NCBI GenBank assembly: GCA_017466065.1
Contig: JAFTUV010000010.1
Location: 10,849-74,848, forward strand
Source of the DNA: Bacteroidaceae bacterium
GTDB taxonomy: Bacteria; Bacteroidota; Bacteroidia; Bacteroidales; Bacteroidaceae
Direction of reading: 5' to 3'
Length of the DNA stretch: 64,000 nucleotides
The translations under genes were made by a program, and so were the position numbers. Each line of letters starts with the position of its first letter. The stretch's first letter is position 1. Below the pieces are notes generated by a model. The model worked only from the letters and a program-made list of their open reading frames with translations, searched no databases and was not told the origin of the DNA. Positions 18,981 to 27,795 of the stretch are shown here, piece after piece.

Positions 18981-19244
18981 CCGCGGCAACGCGAAATAAG
19001 CGTTGCTTGCGACGACGGGAGATTTATCTCCCCAAAGGAGTGTGGCCAGCCGCCCCCAAAAGGCATATTCGCGGTTTACCGCAAATTAACACAAAAAAAC
19101 TCTATCGGCAACCGCACAACACACCCACGCTCAAAGAAAAAAAATGACACATCCGATACAAAATGTGACAAATTGGCGCATTTTGACACACAAAAACTGC
19201 CACAAAAAGGTTATATGACACAAAACGACAAGAGAAAAAAAGTT

Positions 19245-19260
19245 TGGCACACAGTTTGCT
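19245..19260 (+). promoter_or_regulatory. Sigma-54-like (-24/-12) promoter of dnaK
   Basis: TGGCAC-ACAGT-TTGCT fits the RpoN consensus TGGCACG-N4-TTGCW. The diagnostic GG (19246-19247) and GC (19258-19259) are separated by exactly 10 bases. Predicted start about 19271, 61 bases before the ATG. No TAnnTTTG box is visible between 19101 and the gene. Confidence 0.5.
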
Positions 19261-19331
19261 CCTTAACCATCGAATGCGAACAAAAGCGCAGAAAACAAAG
19301 TTGAATTATAAATAAAAAAAAGAATAAAATT

Positions 19332-21239
19332 ATGGGAAAAATTATTGGAATCGACTTAGGTACAACAAACTCTTGTGTATCAGTTTTTGAGGGCAACGAG
19401 CCCGTAGTAATCACCAACAGCGAAGGCAAGCGCACCACCCCCTCGGTAGTGGCATTCATCGATGGCGGAGAGCGCAAGGTAGGCGACCCCGCAAAGCGTC
19501 AGGCCATCACCAACCCCAAACGCACAATATTCTCAATCAAGCGTTTTATGGGTGAGAATTGGCAGCAGGTGAGCAAAGAAATCTCTCGCGTACCTTATAC
19601 CGTGAAAGAAGAGAACAATATGCCTCGCGTCGACATTGACGGCCGCTTGTACACTCCCCAAGAAATTTCGGCAATGATTTTGCAGAAGATGAAAAAAACA
19701 GCCGAGGACTATTTGGGACAAGAGGTTACCGAAGCTGTAATCACCGTACCCGCCTATTTCTCCGACTCACAGCGTCAGGCAACAAAAGAGGCCGGACAGA
19801 TTGCGGGCCTCGAAGTAAAGCGTATCGTTAACGAGCCTACTGCCGCAGCACTTGCATACGGCATAGACAAAGCCAACAAAGATATGAAAATCGCAGTATT
19901 CGACCTTGGTGGCGGTACATTCGATATTTCAATCCTTGAATTTGGCGGCGGCGTATTCGAGGTACTCTCGACAAACGGCGACACACACCTTGGCGGTGAC
20001 GATTTTGACCAAGTTATCATCGACTGGCTTGCCGGCGAGTTTATGCAGGAAGAGGGCACCGACCTCAAAGCCGATCCTATGGCATTGCAGCGTTTGAAGG
20101 AGGCTGCCGAGAAGGCAAAAATCGAGCTTTCATCGACAACATCGACCGAGATTAACCTCCCCTACATCACCGCAACAGCAACAGGTCCCAAACACCTTGT
20201 AAAAACACTCACACGCGCAAAGTTCGAGTCTTTGGCACACAACCTCATACAGGCTTGCTTGGAACCTTGCAAACGCGCAATGAGCGACGCTGGATTGAGC
20301 AATTCGGACATTGACGAGGTAATTCTCGTAGGTGGCTCCACACGTATTCCCGCCGTGCAGAAGATTGTTGAAGACTTCTTCGGCAAGGCACCTTCAAAGG
20401 GCGTAAACCCCGACGAGGTTGTAGCAGTGGGCGCAGCCATCCAAGGTGCAATCCTCAACAAAGAGGGCGGCGTAGGTGACATTGTACTTCTCGACGTAAC
20501 TCCCCTCTCGATGGGTATCGAGACACTCGGCGGCGTAATGACAAAGCTCATCGACGCAAACACCACAATCCCCTGCAAGAAGAGCGAAACATTCTCAACA
20601 GCAGCCGACAACCAGACAGAAGTTACTATACACGTTCTGCAAGGCGAGCGTCCTATGGCCAACCAGAATAAGTCCATCGGACAGTTCAACCTCACAGGCA
20701 TTGCTCCCGCACGCCGCGGCATTCCCCAGATTGAGGTAACATTCGACATTGACGCAAACGGTATTCTCAAAGTATCGGCAAAGGACAAGGCCACCGGCAA
20801 GGAGCAGGCTATACGCATCGAGGCTTCGTCGGGATTAAGCAAAGAGGAGATTGAGCGTATGAAACAAGAGGCCGAAGCAAATGCAGATGCCGACAAAAAA
20901 GAGCGCGAGAGAATCGACAAGCTCAACCAAGCAGACTCAATGGTATTCCAGACAAAGAACCAATTGAACGAGCTTGGCGACAAGATACCCGCCGACAAGA
21001 AAGCCCCCATCGAGGCCGCTGTTCAGAAGCTGGAAGAGGCACACAAGGCACAAGACCTTGCAGCCATCGACGCAGCAACCGCCGAGCTCAACAACGCTTG
21101 GCAGGCAGCAAGTGCCGAAATGTATGCCCAGAGTGGAGCACAGGGCGCACAAGGCGCACAACAGCAGAACACCGGCAGCCAGCAGAGCAGCAATAGCAAT
21201 GACGATGTTCAGGATGCTGAATTTGAAGAGGTTAAGTAA
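19332..21239 (+). CDS. dnaK: Chaperone DnaK (Hsp70)
   Basis: A 635-residue Hsp70. It binds unfolded segments in an ATP-driven cycle with DnaJ and GrpE (neither in the window). The N-terminal phosphate loop is [16 protein letters not shown], followed by [28 protein letters not shown] and [20 protein letters not shown]. The linker region [11 protein letters not shown] precedes the substrate-binding domain. The tail is Gly/Gln/Ala-rich and ends [12 protein letters not shown], close to the usual EEVD/K-type bacterial end. It is monocistronic: an intergenic region with a sigma-54-like site lies before it and a strong terminator after it. Confidence 0.98.
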   Translation: MGKIIGIDLGTTNSCVSVFEGNEPVVITNSEGKRTTPSVVAFIDGGERKVGDPAKRQAITNPKRTIFSIKRFMGENWQQVSKEISRVPYTVKEENNMPRVDIDGRLYTPQEISAMILQKMKKTAEDYLGQEVTEAVITVPAYFSDSQRQATKEAGQIAGLEVKRIVNEPTAAALAYGIDKANKDMKIAVFDLGGGTFDISILEFGGGVFEVLSTNGDTHLGGDDFDQVIIDWLAGEFMQEEGTDLKADPMALQRLKEAAEKAKIELSSTTSTEINLPYITATATGPKHLVKTLTRAKFESLAHNLIQACLEPCKRAMSDAGLSNSDIDEVILVGGSTRIPAVQKIVEDFFGKAPSKGVNPDEVVAVGAAIQGAILNKEGGVGDIVLLDVTPLSMGIETLGGVMTKLIDANTTIPCKKSETFSTAADNQTEVTIHVLQGERPMANQNKSIGQFNLTGIAPARRGIPQIEVTFDIDANGILKVSAKDKATGKEQAIRIEASSGLSKEEIERMKQEAEANADADKKERERIDKLNQADSMVFQTKNQLNELGDKIPADKKAPIEAAVQKLEEAHKAQDLAAIDAATAELNNAWQAASAEMYAQSGAQGAQGAQQQNTGSQQSSNSNDDVQDAEFEEVK

Positions 21240-21547
21240 TTCATCAAACACTTGATAAAAACAGAGATTGCCGCGGCAATCTCTGTTTTTTTGTCACCAC
21301 ACCCAAGTTACTGTTTCGCAACGCAGGCACGGCAACAGGGCACAAGAACGGTAAATTAGGACCCAATTAAGAAAACGCACAAAAACACCAAAAAGTATCC
21401 GAAATGCGCGCAATAGGGGGGGGTGAAACGGATGCCTTTTTGTCATTTTTTCACTTTTTCTTCTTTATTTTTCAAAAATAATGTATTTTCGCAGAATATT
21501 CTTATTGAAGAATAAACACGCTGACACAAACAAATATAAAATACAAT
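21240..21547 (+). promoter_or_regulatory. Leader region of the aryl-polyene-type cluster
   Basis: After the dnaK terminator come an imperfect stem (AAAAAGTATCCG at 21390 with CGGATGCCTTTTT ending near 21441) enclosing a G8 run (21416-21423), then a T-rich tract. A near-consensus -7 box, TATTTTCG (21484-21491; one mismatch to TAnnTTTG), is followed directly by a 7-bp palindrome TATTCTT-ATTG-AAGAATA (21497-21514). The first ATG is at 21548. The palindrome would lie in the early transcript and could be an operator. Confidence 0.5.
21258..21292 (+). terminator. Terminator of dnaK
   Basis: ACAGAGATTGCC and GGCAATCTCTGT form a 12-bp stem with a tiny loop, followed by seven T. It starts about 20 bases after the dnaK stop. 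Confidence 0.9.
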
Positions 21548-23071
21548 ATGGCTGCATTAAATTATGAGCAAATAAAAGGCCTTCTATTTAACGACGAAAA
21601 ATTGTCCATCGACAATGAAACAATCGCCAAGATAGAAGAATGTTTCTCTTTTTTGGAAGATTTCTGCAAAGACAAAGTAATCTATGGTATAAACACAGGC
21701 TTTGGCCCGATGGCCCAATGGCGAGTAGATGACAAATACTTGAACGAGCTGCAATACAACATTATACGCAGCCACTCTACCGGAGCCGGGGCTCCCCTGC
21801 CCGACATTTATGTAAAAGCTGCGATGATTGCCCGAGTGGGCACATTCCTGCAAGCAAAATCGGGAATTCACCCCGAGCTTGTATTGCTCTTGCAGGAATT
21901 CATAAACAGAGGCATATACCCCTTCATTCCCGAGCACGGCAGTGTGGGTGCCAGCGGCGACCTTGTTCAGCTTGCCCACATTGCACTGACATTGATTGGC
22001 GAGGGTAAAGTACACTACAAAGGCGAATGGAGAAACTCGAAAGAGGTATTGGACGAGAATGGCTTGAAACCCTTTAAGTTGCGCATAAGAGAGGGCCTTT
22101 CGGCAACAAACGGCACATCGGTGATGACCGGAATTGCCCTTGTGAACCAATACTACGCCGAAATTCTTTTAGACTGGGCAACACTCGCATCGGTGTGGAT
22201 GAACGAAATAGCATCGTCATACGATGATATGATGGCTGTGGAGCTTAATTCTTGCAGACGACAGAATGGCCAACAGATAATCGCCGGCCGAATGAGAGAG
22301 CTTGCCAAAGGAAGCAACCGACTCAAAAAGAGAGAGCACGAGCTATACAACGCCAACAACAAGAGCGAGGTTTTTGAGCACAAAGTTCAAGCATACTATT
22401 CACTGCGCTGCACTCCACAGATTCTCGGCCCCATCTATGACACATTGGCACAATCGCGCCAAGTGCTCGACAATGAGGTAAATTCGGCGTGCGACAACCC
22501 CATCGTCGACCCCGTATCCAAAAACGTTTATCACGGTGGAAACTTCCACGGAGATTATATATCACTGGAACAGGACAAGATGAAGATTGCAATGGTGCGC
22601 CTCGCAATGACCGCCGAAAGACAGCTCAACTATCTGTTCCACGACCGTATAAACGGCATTCTGCCTCCATTCCTGAATTTAGGAACACTCGGCCTGAACT
22701 ATGGAATGCAAGCCTGCCAGTTCACGGCAACATCTACAACCGCCGAATGCCAGACACTCGCAATGCCCAACTACGTACACAGCATCCCCAACAACAACGA
22801 CAATCAGGATATTGTCAGTATGGGAACAAACACCGCATTGCTCTGCAAAAAAGTCATCGAGAACACTTTGCAGGTTACATCCATCCTGTTTATCGCACTC
22901 GCACAGGCTGTCGATTGCTTGAAGATAAGCGACAAGCTCTCACCCGCCGTAAAAGAGCAATACGACAAGATTAGAAGCATTGTCCCTGTATTCATCGAGG
23001 ACACACCTTTCTACGATGAAATAAAGAGCATTGAGAATTACTTGATTGAAAATCCTTTAAATTTAAAATAA
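21548..23071 (+). CDS. Aromatic amino acid ammonia-lyase, tyrosine ammonia-lyase-like
   Basis: A 507-residue lyase that deaminates an aromatic amino acid. The MIO cofactor triad is A135-S136-G137 in HGSVGASGDLVQLAHIALTL. The selectivity region reads LQYNIIRSHSTGAGAPL, and VHSIPNNNDNQDIVSMGTN and YHGGNFHGDYISLEQDKMK are present. From memory, these match closely the tyrosine ammonia-lyase of the Flavobacterium johnsoniae flexirubin locus, which also has Ser-His at the selectivity position, rather than catabolic histidase. The product would be 4-coumarate, the aryl starter of the polyene. The histidine-degradation neighbours hutU, hutI and ftcD are absent. First gene of the cluster; fabG begins 2 bases later. 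Confidence 0.85.
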   Translation: MAALNYEQIKGLLFNDEKLSIDNETIAKIEECFSFLEDFCKDKVIYGINTGFGPMAQWRVDDKYLNELQYNIIRSHSTGAGAPLPDIYVKAAMIARVGTFLQAKSGIHPELVLLLQEFINRGIYPFIPEHGSVGASGDLVQLAHIALTLIGEGKVHYKGEWRNSKEVLDENGLKPFKLRIREGLSATNGTSVMTGIALVNQYYAEILLDWATLASVWMNEIASSYDDMMAVELNSCRRQNGQQIIAGRMRELAKGSNRLKKREHELYNANNKSEVFEHKVQAYYSLRCTPQILGPIYDTLAQSRQVLDNEVNSACDNPIVDPVSKNVYHGGNFHGDYISLEQDKMKIAMVRLAMTAERQLNYLFHDRINGILPPFLNLGTLGLNYGMQACQFTATSTTAECQTLAMPNYVHSIPNNNDNQDIVSMGTNTALLCKKVIENTLQVTSILFIALAQAVDCLKISDKLSPAVKEQYDKIRSIVPVFIEDTPFYDEIKSIENYLIENPLNLK

Positions 23072-23073
23072 TT

Positions 23074-23802
23074 ATGAAATACGCATTAGTAACAGGAGGT
23101 TCAAGAGGATTGGGACGTGCTGTATGCATAAAACTTGCACAACAGGGCATTCCTGTTATTATCAACTATCAGTCTAATGCCGAGGCTGCCGAAGAGGTAA
23201 AAGAGATTATAACCTCGAATGGCGGCATTGCCGAATTGCTGCCCTTCAACGTGTCGGACAAGGAATCGGTTGACGAAGCATTGGAGAAATGGGAAATAGA
23301 ACACCCCGACGACTATATCTCAATTCTGGTAAACAACGCCGGAATAAGACAGGATAATCTTATGATATTCCTGAAAGACGAGCAGTGGGACAATGTGATA
23401 AACGTTTCCCTTAACGGATTCTTCTACGTAACAAGGCGTGTATTGAAGAATATGATGACAAAAAGATACGGTCGCATCATAAATATGGCATCACTGTCGG
23501 GAATAAAGGGAATGCCGGGCCAGACAAACTATTCGGCGGCAAAGGCAGCACTCATAGGTGCCACAAAAGCCTTGGCACAGGAGGTTGCAGCCCGAAAAGT
23601 TACAGTGAACGCTGTTGCCCCCGGATTCATCACAACAGATATGACCAAGGAGCTCGACGAGGACACATTGAAGAAGTTGGTACCTATGCAACGCTTCGGC
23701 AAGCCCGAGGAGGTTGCCTCATTGGTATCGTTCCTTGCATCGGAAGACTCCTCTTACATAACAGGAGAAGTTATATCAATTAATGGCGGATTATACACAT
23801 AA
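23074..23802 (+). CDS. fabG: 3-oxoacyl-ACP reductase (FabG-like)
   Basis: A 242-residue short-chain dehydrogenase that would reduce 3-oxoacyl-ACP to 3-hydroxyacyl-ACP in each elongation round. TGGSRGLGRAVCIKLAQQG (residues 7-25) binds NADPH; NNAGI follows near residue 90. The catalytic Ser-Tyr-Lys are in NMASLSGIKG and NYSAAKAALIG. The C-terminus ends EVISINGGLYT, as in FabG. It lies between the lyase and the first ketosynthase and, by position, is the dedicated ketoreductase of the pathway rather than the housekeeping enzyme. Confidence 0.92.
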   Translation: MKYALVTGGSRGLGRAVCIKLAQQGIPVIINYQSNAEAAEEVKEIITSNGGIAELLPFNVSDKESVDEALEKWEIEHPDDYISILVNNAGIRQDNLMIFLKDEQWDNVINVSLNGFFYVTRRVLKNMMTKRYGRIINMASLSGIKGMPGQTNYSAAKAALIGATKALAQEVAARKVTVNAVAPGFITTDMTKELDEDTLKKLVPMQRFGKPEEVASLVSFLASEDSSYITGEVISINGGLYT

Positions 23803-23806
23803 TTCA

Positions 23807-25030
23807 ATGAAAAGAAGAGTAGTTATAACAGGAATGGGAATTTGGTCCTGCCTGGGCACAAGTTTAGAGGAAGTATGCAAGTCGTTGCAAGAGGGAAAAT
23901 CGGGAATCGGGCTTGAAGAGGCAAGGCTTGAATATGGATACAGGTCGGCACTGACAGGTATTGTAGAGAAGCCGATGTTGAAGAAACTGATTGACCGTCA
24001 CACAAGAGCCGGAATGAGCGAAGAGGCCGAGTATGCCTATATGGCAAGCAAACAGGCCTTCGAGCAATCGGGCATCAATAGTGAGTATTTGAGCAACAAC
24101 GAAGTAGGAGTTATATTTGGCAACGACTCATCGGCAAAGCCGGTAATAGAGTCGGCACAGATAATGAACGAAAAGCACGACTCGCAGTTGTTGGGCTATG
24201 GATTGATTTTCCAATCGATGAACTCCACCGTAACAATGAACCTGAGCACCATATTCAAACTCAAAGGCATAAACTTCACGGTGAGTGCAGCCTGTGCAAG
24301 CGGTTCACACTCCATAGGTCTCGGCTATATGTTGATTAAGCAAGGCCTGCAAGATGTCATTCTTTGCGGAGGAGCACAAGAAACAAACTACTACTCAATG
24401 GCAACCTTCGATGCCCTTGCAGCATTCTCTACAAGAATGGAGGATCCCACAAAGGCATCAAGGCCATTCGACGCCAACCGCGACGGCCTCATCCCCAGCG
24501 GTGGTGCAGCAGCCTTGATACTCGAAGATTACGACCACGCAGTAGCCCGTGGCGCAAACATCATCGCCGAGGTTGTGGGCTACGGCTTCTCGTCTAACGG
24601 TGGCGGAATTTCACAACCCAGCGACAATGGATGCGTAATAGCAATGTCACGCGCAATGGCCGATGCCGGTGTAACCCCCGACGATATTGACTACATCAAT
24701 GCCCACGCCACATCTACCCGACAGGGAGATATGTATGAGGCAATGGCTCTCGACCGCCTGTTCCAAGGCAAGAAGGCCCACATCAGTTCCACAAAGTCGA
24801 TGACAGGGCACGAGTGCTGGATGGCAGGAGCCAGCGAAGCTGTTTATTCAATATTGATGATGCAGAATAACTTTGTTGCCCCCAACATAAATCTTGAAAC
24901 TCCCGACGAATATTCCAAGGACCTGAATATTGCAACAAGAACCATAAACAAGGAGATAAACATAGTTCTGTCGAACTCCTTTGGCTTTGGTGGAACCAAC
25001 AGTGCATTAATCTTAAAGAAAATAAGTTAA
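23807..25030 (+). CDS. Beta-ketoacyl-ACP synthase 1 (FabF-type, intact)
   Basis: A 407-residue condensing enzyme from the preferred start (MKRRVVITGMG). An upstream in-frame ATG at 23783 would overlap fabG by 20 bases and add eight residues outside the family fold. All catalytic residues are present: C163 in SAACASGSHSIG, H300 in NAHATSTRQG and H335 in STKSMTGHECWMAG, close to the C163/H303/H340 spacing of FabF. It should extend an ACP-bound chain with malonyl-ACP. Three intact ketosynthases in one cluster suggest separate starter-condensing and iterative roles. Confidence 0.9.
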   Translation: MKRRVVITGMGIWSCLGTSLEEVCKSLQEGKSGIGLEEARLEYGYRSALTGIVEKPMLKKLIDRHTRAGMSEEAEYAYMASKQAFEQSGINSEYLSNNEVGVIFGNDSSAKPVIESAQIMNEKHDSQLLGYGLIFQSMNSTVTMNLSTIFKLKGINFTVSAACASGSHSIGLGYMLIKQGLQDVILCGGAQETNYYSMATFDALAAFSTRMEDPTKASRPFDANRDGLIPSGGAAALILEDYDHAVARGANIIAEVVGYGFSSNGGGISQPSDNGCVIAMSRAMADAGVTPDDIDYINAHATSTRQGDMYEAMALDRLFQGKKAHISSTKSMTGHECWMAGASEAVYSILMMQNNFVAPNINLETPDEYSKDLNIATRTINKEINIVLSNSFGFGGTNSALILKKIS

Positions 25031-25031
25031 G

Positions 25032-25691
25032 ATGTACATTATAGCAATATTATTCACTGTTCTTTTTGGTGCAGGAACCATTCAAGCGCAAAACCCGACA
25101 GAACAGACCGGCACCGGGTCCTTGTATGAGCTTGCGGTATTGGGAAAAGCCTATTTTGAAGCAGATTTCTCAAAAGCATCCATTCACCATATGTCGGAAG
25201 AATTATTTGCCGAATATGAGGCTGATTGGTACAAGGATAAGCCCCTAATAACTTCTTTTTTCCGAAGTTACTTTTCAGAGCAGCTTGATGAGCTACTGAT
25301 ATTTGTAACAAAAGAGGATGCAATATACACTATACGTTGGGTGGTAACACACATAAGCCTTAGTGGAGATATAAAAAGTGAACTGCATATTGTAGATAAA
25401 AATGGTAATATTCTGGAAGAAATTACAGATATTATAGCAAGAGGCGGCTCTATTGGAAGCAAACTTAATTTGATTAAAGACGGAACAAAGAGAAGTGGCA
25501 GCCGAGCAGGCTATCTTTTAAAAAAGAGATTAAAAAAAGAATTGAAAAGACATAAAAAGAGTGTCACGAAACAAGGGAAGAAGCAAGAGTACCAAATGCA
25601 GGAAAGAGATAAGGCTGTTTATAATAAATCAGTGAAACATAACGACTTTACAGATATCGACACAAGCCTTGACACTCCTTATGAGTACTAA
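25032..25691 (+). CDS. Secreted basic protein of unknown function
   Basis: A 219-residue protein I do not recognise. Signal peptide to about residue 19 (AGTIQAQ). The central part (ELLIFVTKEDAIYTIRWVV, ELHIVDKNGNILEEITDII) looks beta-rich. The last 55 residues are strongly basic (KKRLKKELKRHKKS) and probably disordered. It starts one base after the first ketosynthase gene. Its layout is similar to that of the next secreted gene (signal, threonine/acid beta core, an ITDIIARGGSIGSK versus MTEIARRTDLYGE segment), hinting at distant paralogy. An outer-membrane or periplasmic accessory role in the pathway is inference. Confidence 0.7.
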   Translation: MYIIAILFTVLFGAGTIQAQNPTEQTGTGSLYELAVLGKAYFEADFSKASIHHMSEELFAEYEADWYKDKPLITSFFRSYFSEQLDELLIFVTKEDAIYTIRWVVTHISLSGDIKSELHIVDKNGNILEEITDIIARGGSIGSKLNLIKDGTKRSGSRAGYLLKKRLKKELKRHKKSVTKQGKKQEYQMQERDKAVYNKSVKHNDFTDIDTSLDTPYEY

Positions 25692-25796
25692 AATATATTG
25701 CAACAAAGGGACACAAACAAAAACAATTTAACACTTTCAGATTCTATGGATTTGAAGAAAAAAAACAACACATTACTATTAAAAACTAATTGAATT

Positions 25797-26426
25797 ATGA
25801 AAACAAGATTTTTTGGTGTTCTTCTGACACTCTTTTTAGTAAACATTTCTGCTTTTGCAGGTGATATTGAAGTTATCTCCGGTGACCTGTCGGTAATTTT
25901 CAATAAAGAAATTAAAGCAACGGTTAAGTTTGATTACACCGACCTTATCCTCGAAGGAAAGCCCTATATGGAACATTTGAAATCCAAAGGGGAGGATTTT
26001 GTAAGGGATTGGCCCGGAGAATCGACAGCAAGCGAACTGTACTTCACAAGATGCTGGAACAAAGACAACAAGAAAGGTATGCAGATAACAACGACGGAAG
26101 ATAGTGAATACCTGATGTATTTCCACGTTAAGAAGATGCATCTGGGCAGTGGCGCAGCAGCAATGGTTGTTGGCTTTGGAGCAGGTGGAGCCAGTATGTC
26201 GGGAACAATGTATATTTTCAAAGGTTCAAACCCCATACCCGTTCTAACCGTTGAGATTGACGACCAGACAGGCAGAGGCGCAATGACAGAAATTGCCAGA
26301 AGAACCGACCTGTATGGAGAATTGGCAGAAGACCTCGTTGATGAGTTGAAAGACACAGATGAATCGGACGTGAAGCCTTCGACAACCCCTGTAAAAAATT
26401 TACCTAACCTCGACTTTACAAAATGA
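25797..26426 (+). CDS. Secreted protein of unknown function with glycine-rich segment
   Basis: A 209-residue exported protein with a signal peptide (to about residue 21, ISAFAG). A charged beta-rich core follows, then a small-residue hydrophobic stretch GSGAAAMVVGFGAGGASMSG (about 117-136) that could insert in a membrane or form a tight sheet. The tail is acidic, then Pro/Thr-rich. No lipobox or known motif seen. Its stop overlaps the start of the methyltransferase gene (ATGA), so translation is coupled and it belongs to the cluster. A 105-base gap before it is the largest in the first half of the cluster. Confidence 0.72.
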   Translation: MKTRFFGVLLTLFLVNISAFAGDIEVISGDLSVIFNKEIKATVKFDYTDLILEGKPYMEHLKSKGEDFVRDWPGESTASELYFTRCWNKDNKKGMQITTTEDSEYLMYFHVKKMHLGSGAAAMVVGFGAGGASMSGTMYIFKGSNPIPVLTVEIDDQTGRGAMTEIARRTDLYGELAEDLVDELKDTDESDVKPSTTPVKNLPNLDFTK

Positions 26427-27529
26427 AACTATTTCCCGCATTAGAAGAAAAATATACCAAAGAGCAATACTCGGCAAGGGACGCACAGCGACTCGCCGAA
26501 TTTATTGCCTTCGGCCCCATAGTATTCCAAGCATCGAGATTGATGATTAAATTCGGAATACTGCAATTATTGAGAGATAACGACGGCGGATTAACCCGTG
26601 CCGAGATTGCAAGCCGCACAGGCCTTTCCGATTATGCAGTAAAGATTCTTACCGATGCGTCACTCACAATCGGTTCGATACTCGTTGACACAGAAACAGA
26701 CAAATTCACACTGTCGAAGGTAGGCTGGTTCCTTTTGAACGACCCTGCCACACGCGTGAACATCGACTTTAACCACGATGTGAACTACATTGGAATGTTC
26801 GACCTCGAAGAGGCATTGACCGAGGGCAAGCCCGCCGGCCTTAAATACTTTGGAGAGTGGGACACTGTTTATGAGGGCCTTTCAAGACTGCCCGAACAGG
26901 TGCAGAAGAGCTGGTTCGCATTTGACCACTTCTACTCCGACTGCTCATTCGACGAGGCTTTGAAAATCGTATTCAAAGACAATACCACAAAGAACCTTAT
27001 CGACGTTGGTGGTAACACCGGCCGTTGGGCTATGAAGTGCGTGGGTTACGACAAGGATGTGCAGGTGACCATTATGGACCTGCCGCAGCAGCTTGAACTT
27101 ATGCGCAACGCAACAAAGGGACTCGAAGGTGCCGACAGAATAAACGGATACGGGCTTAACCTGCTCGACCCGGCAGCGTCATTCCCCACCGACAAGGAGT
27201 ATGACGCTATCTGGATGAGCCAGTTCCTCGATTGTTTCAGCCTCGAAGAGATTGTGAGCATCCTGAAACGTGCAGCAAAGATAATGACTCCCAACACCCG
27301 TCTGTATATAATGGAGACACTCTGGGACCGTCAAAGATTCGAGCCGGCAGCATTCTGCTTGGCGCAGATAAGCATATATTTCACAGCCATTGCCAACGGA
27401 AACAGCAAGATGTATCACTCCGAAGATATGATAAAAGCCGTGAACGATGCAGGCTTGGAGGTAGAGACCATACACGATCACTTGGGACAAGGACACAGTA
27501 TAATTGTTTGTAAAATTAAAAATATTTAA
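26423..27529 (+). CDS. SAM-dependent O-methyltransferase-like enzyme
   Basis: A 368-residue class I methyltransferase with an N-terminal winged-helix dimerisation region (LLRDNDGGLTRAEIASRTGLSDYAVKILTD), as in plant-type and hydroxyneurosporene O-methyltransferases. The SAM-binding glycine motif is NLIDVGGNTGRWAMK (about residue 193), followed by VTIMDLPQQLELM and DAIWMSQFLDCFSLEEIV. In the cluster it would methylate the phenolic oxygen or a ring carbon of the aryl head; which one cannot be told. ATGA overlap with the gene before; an ACP gene follows after 5 bases. Confidence 0.85.
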   Translation: MKLFPALEEKYTKEQYSARDAQRLAEFIAFGPIVFQASRLMIKFGILQLLRDNDGGLTRAEIASRTGLSDYAVKILTDASLTIGSILVDTETDKFTLSKVGWFLLNDPATRVNIDFNHDVNYIGMFDLEEALTEGKPAGLKYFGEWDTVYEGLSRLPEQVQKSWFAFDHFYSDCSFDEALKIVFKDNTTKNLIDVGGNTGRWAMKCVGYDKDVQVTIMDLPQQLELMRNATKGLEGADRINGYGLNLLDPAASFPTDKEYDAIWMSQFLDCFSLEEIVSILKRAAKIMTPNTRLYIMETLWDRQRFEPAAFCLAQISIYFTAIANGNSKMYHSEDMIKAVNDAGLEVETIHDHLGQGHSIIVCKIKNI

Positions 27530-27534
27530 ACACG

Positions 27535-27780
27535 ATGGACAGAAAAGTTATTGAAGAGAAAGTAAGAGAGTTTTTGATTGAGGACCTTGAAATTGACGAG
27601 GAGAAAATCTATGATGATGCCCGCCTGAAAGAGGACATAGGCATCGACAGTTTGGACTATGTTGACATTGTTGTAATCGTAGAGAGAAACTTCGGCTTCA
27701 AAATCAAGCCCGAAAATATGATGGATGTAAAAACCCTCAAAGATTTCTGCGACTACATAGAGAGCAACGTTAATCAATAA
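27535..27780 (+). CDS. Acyl carrier protein 1
   Basis: An 81-residue acidic carrier protein. The phosphopantetheine serine is in DIGIDSLDYVDIVVIVE, with an Asp before and Leu after as expected. Helix 3/4 matches ACPs (MMDVKTLKDFCDYIESN). It carries starter or growing chains for the condensing enzymes around it. The housekeeping ACP would be elsewhere. A second, different ACP occurs at 31316, so one may serve the aryl starter and the other the elongation cycle (inference). Confidence 0.92.
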   Translation: MDRKVIEEKVREFLIEDLEIDEEKIYDDARLKEDIGIDSLDYVDIVVIVERNFGFKIKPENMMDVKTLKDFCDYIESNVNQ

Positions 27781-27795
27781 AAAAACCATCGGCTT

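Larger units (their letters stand above)
18554..19331. other. Divergent intergenic region between the recA operon and dnaK
   Basis: 778 bases without a gene. It holds the recA-operon promoter, the 82-bp tandem repeats and an inserted segment at 18981-19068 with two hairpins (GCAACGC/GCGTTGC at 18986-19006 and GGGAGA/TCTCCC near 19018). Four TGACA copies then follow (19145, 19166, 19184, 19216), ahead of a sigma-54-like promoter. Confidence 0.75.

Noticed and set aside
21548..23071. Histidine catabolic ammonia-lyase (HutH)
   Set aside because: Ser-His is present, but motifs agree with the flexirubin tyrosine lyase and hutU/hutI/ftcD are absent from the surroundings.
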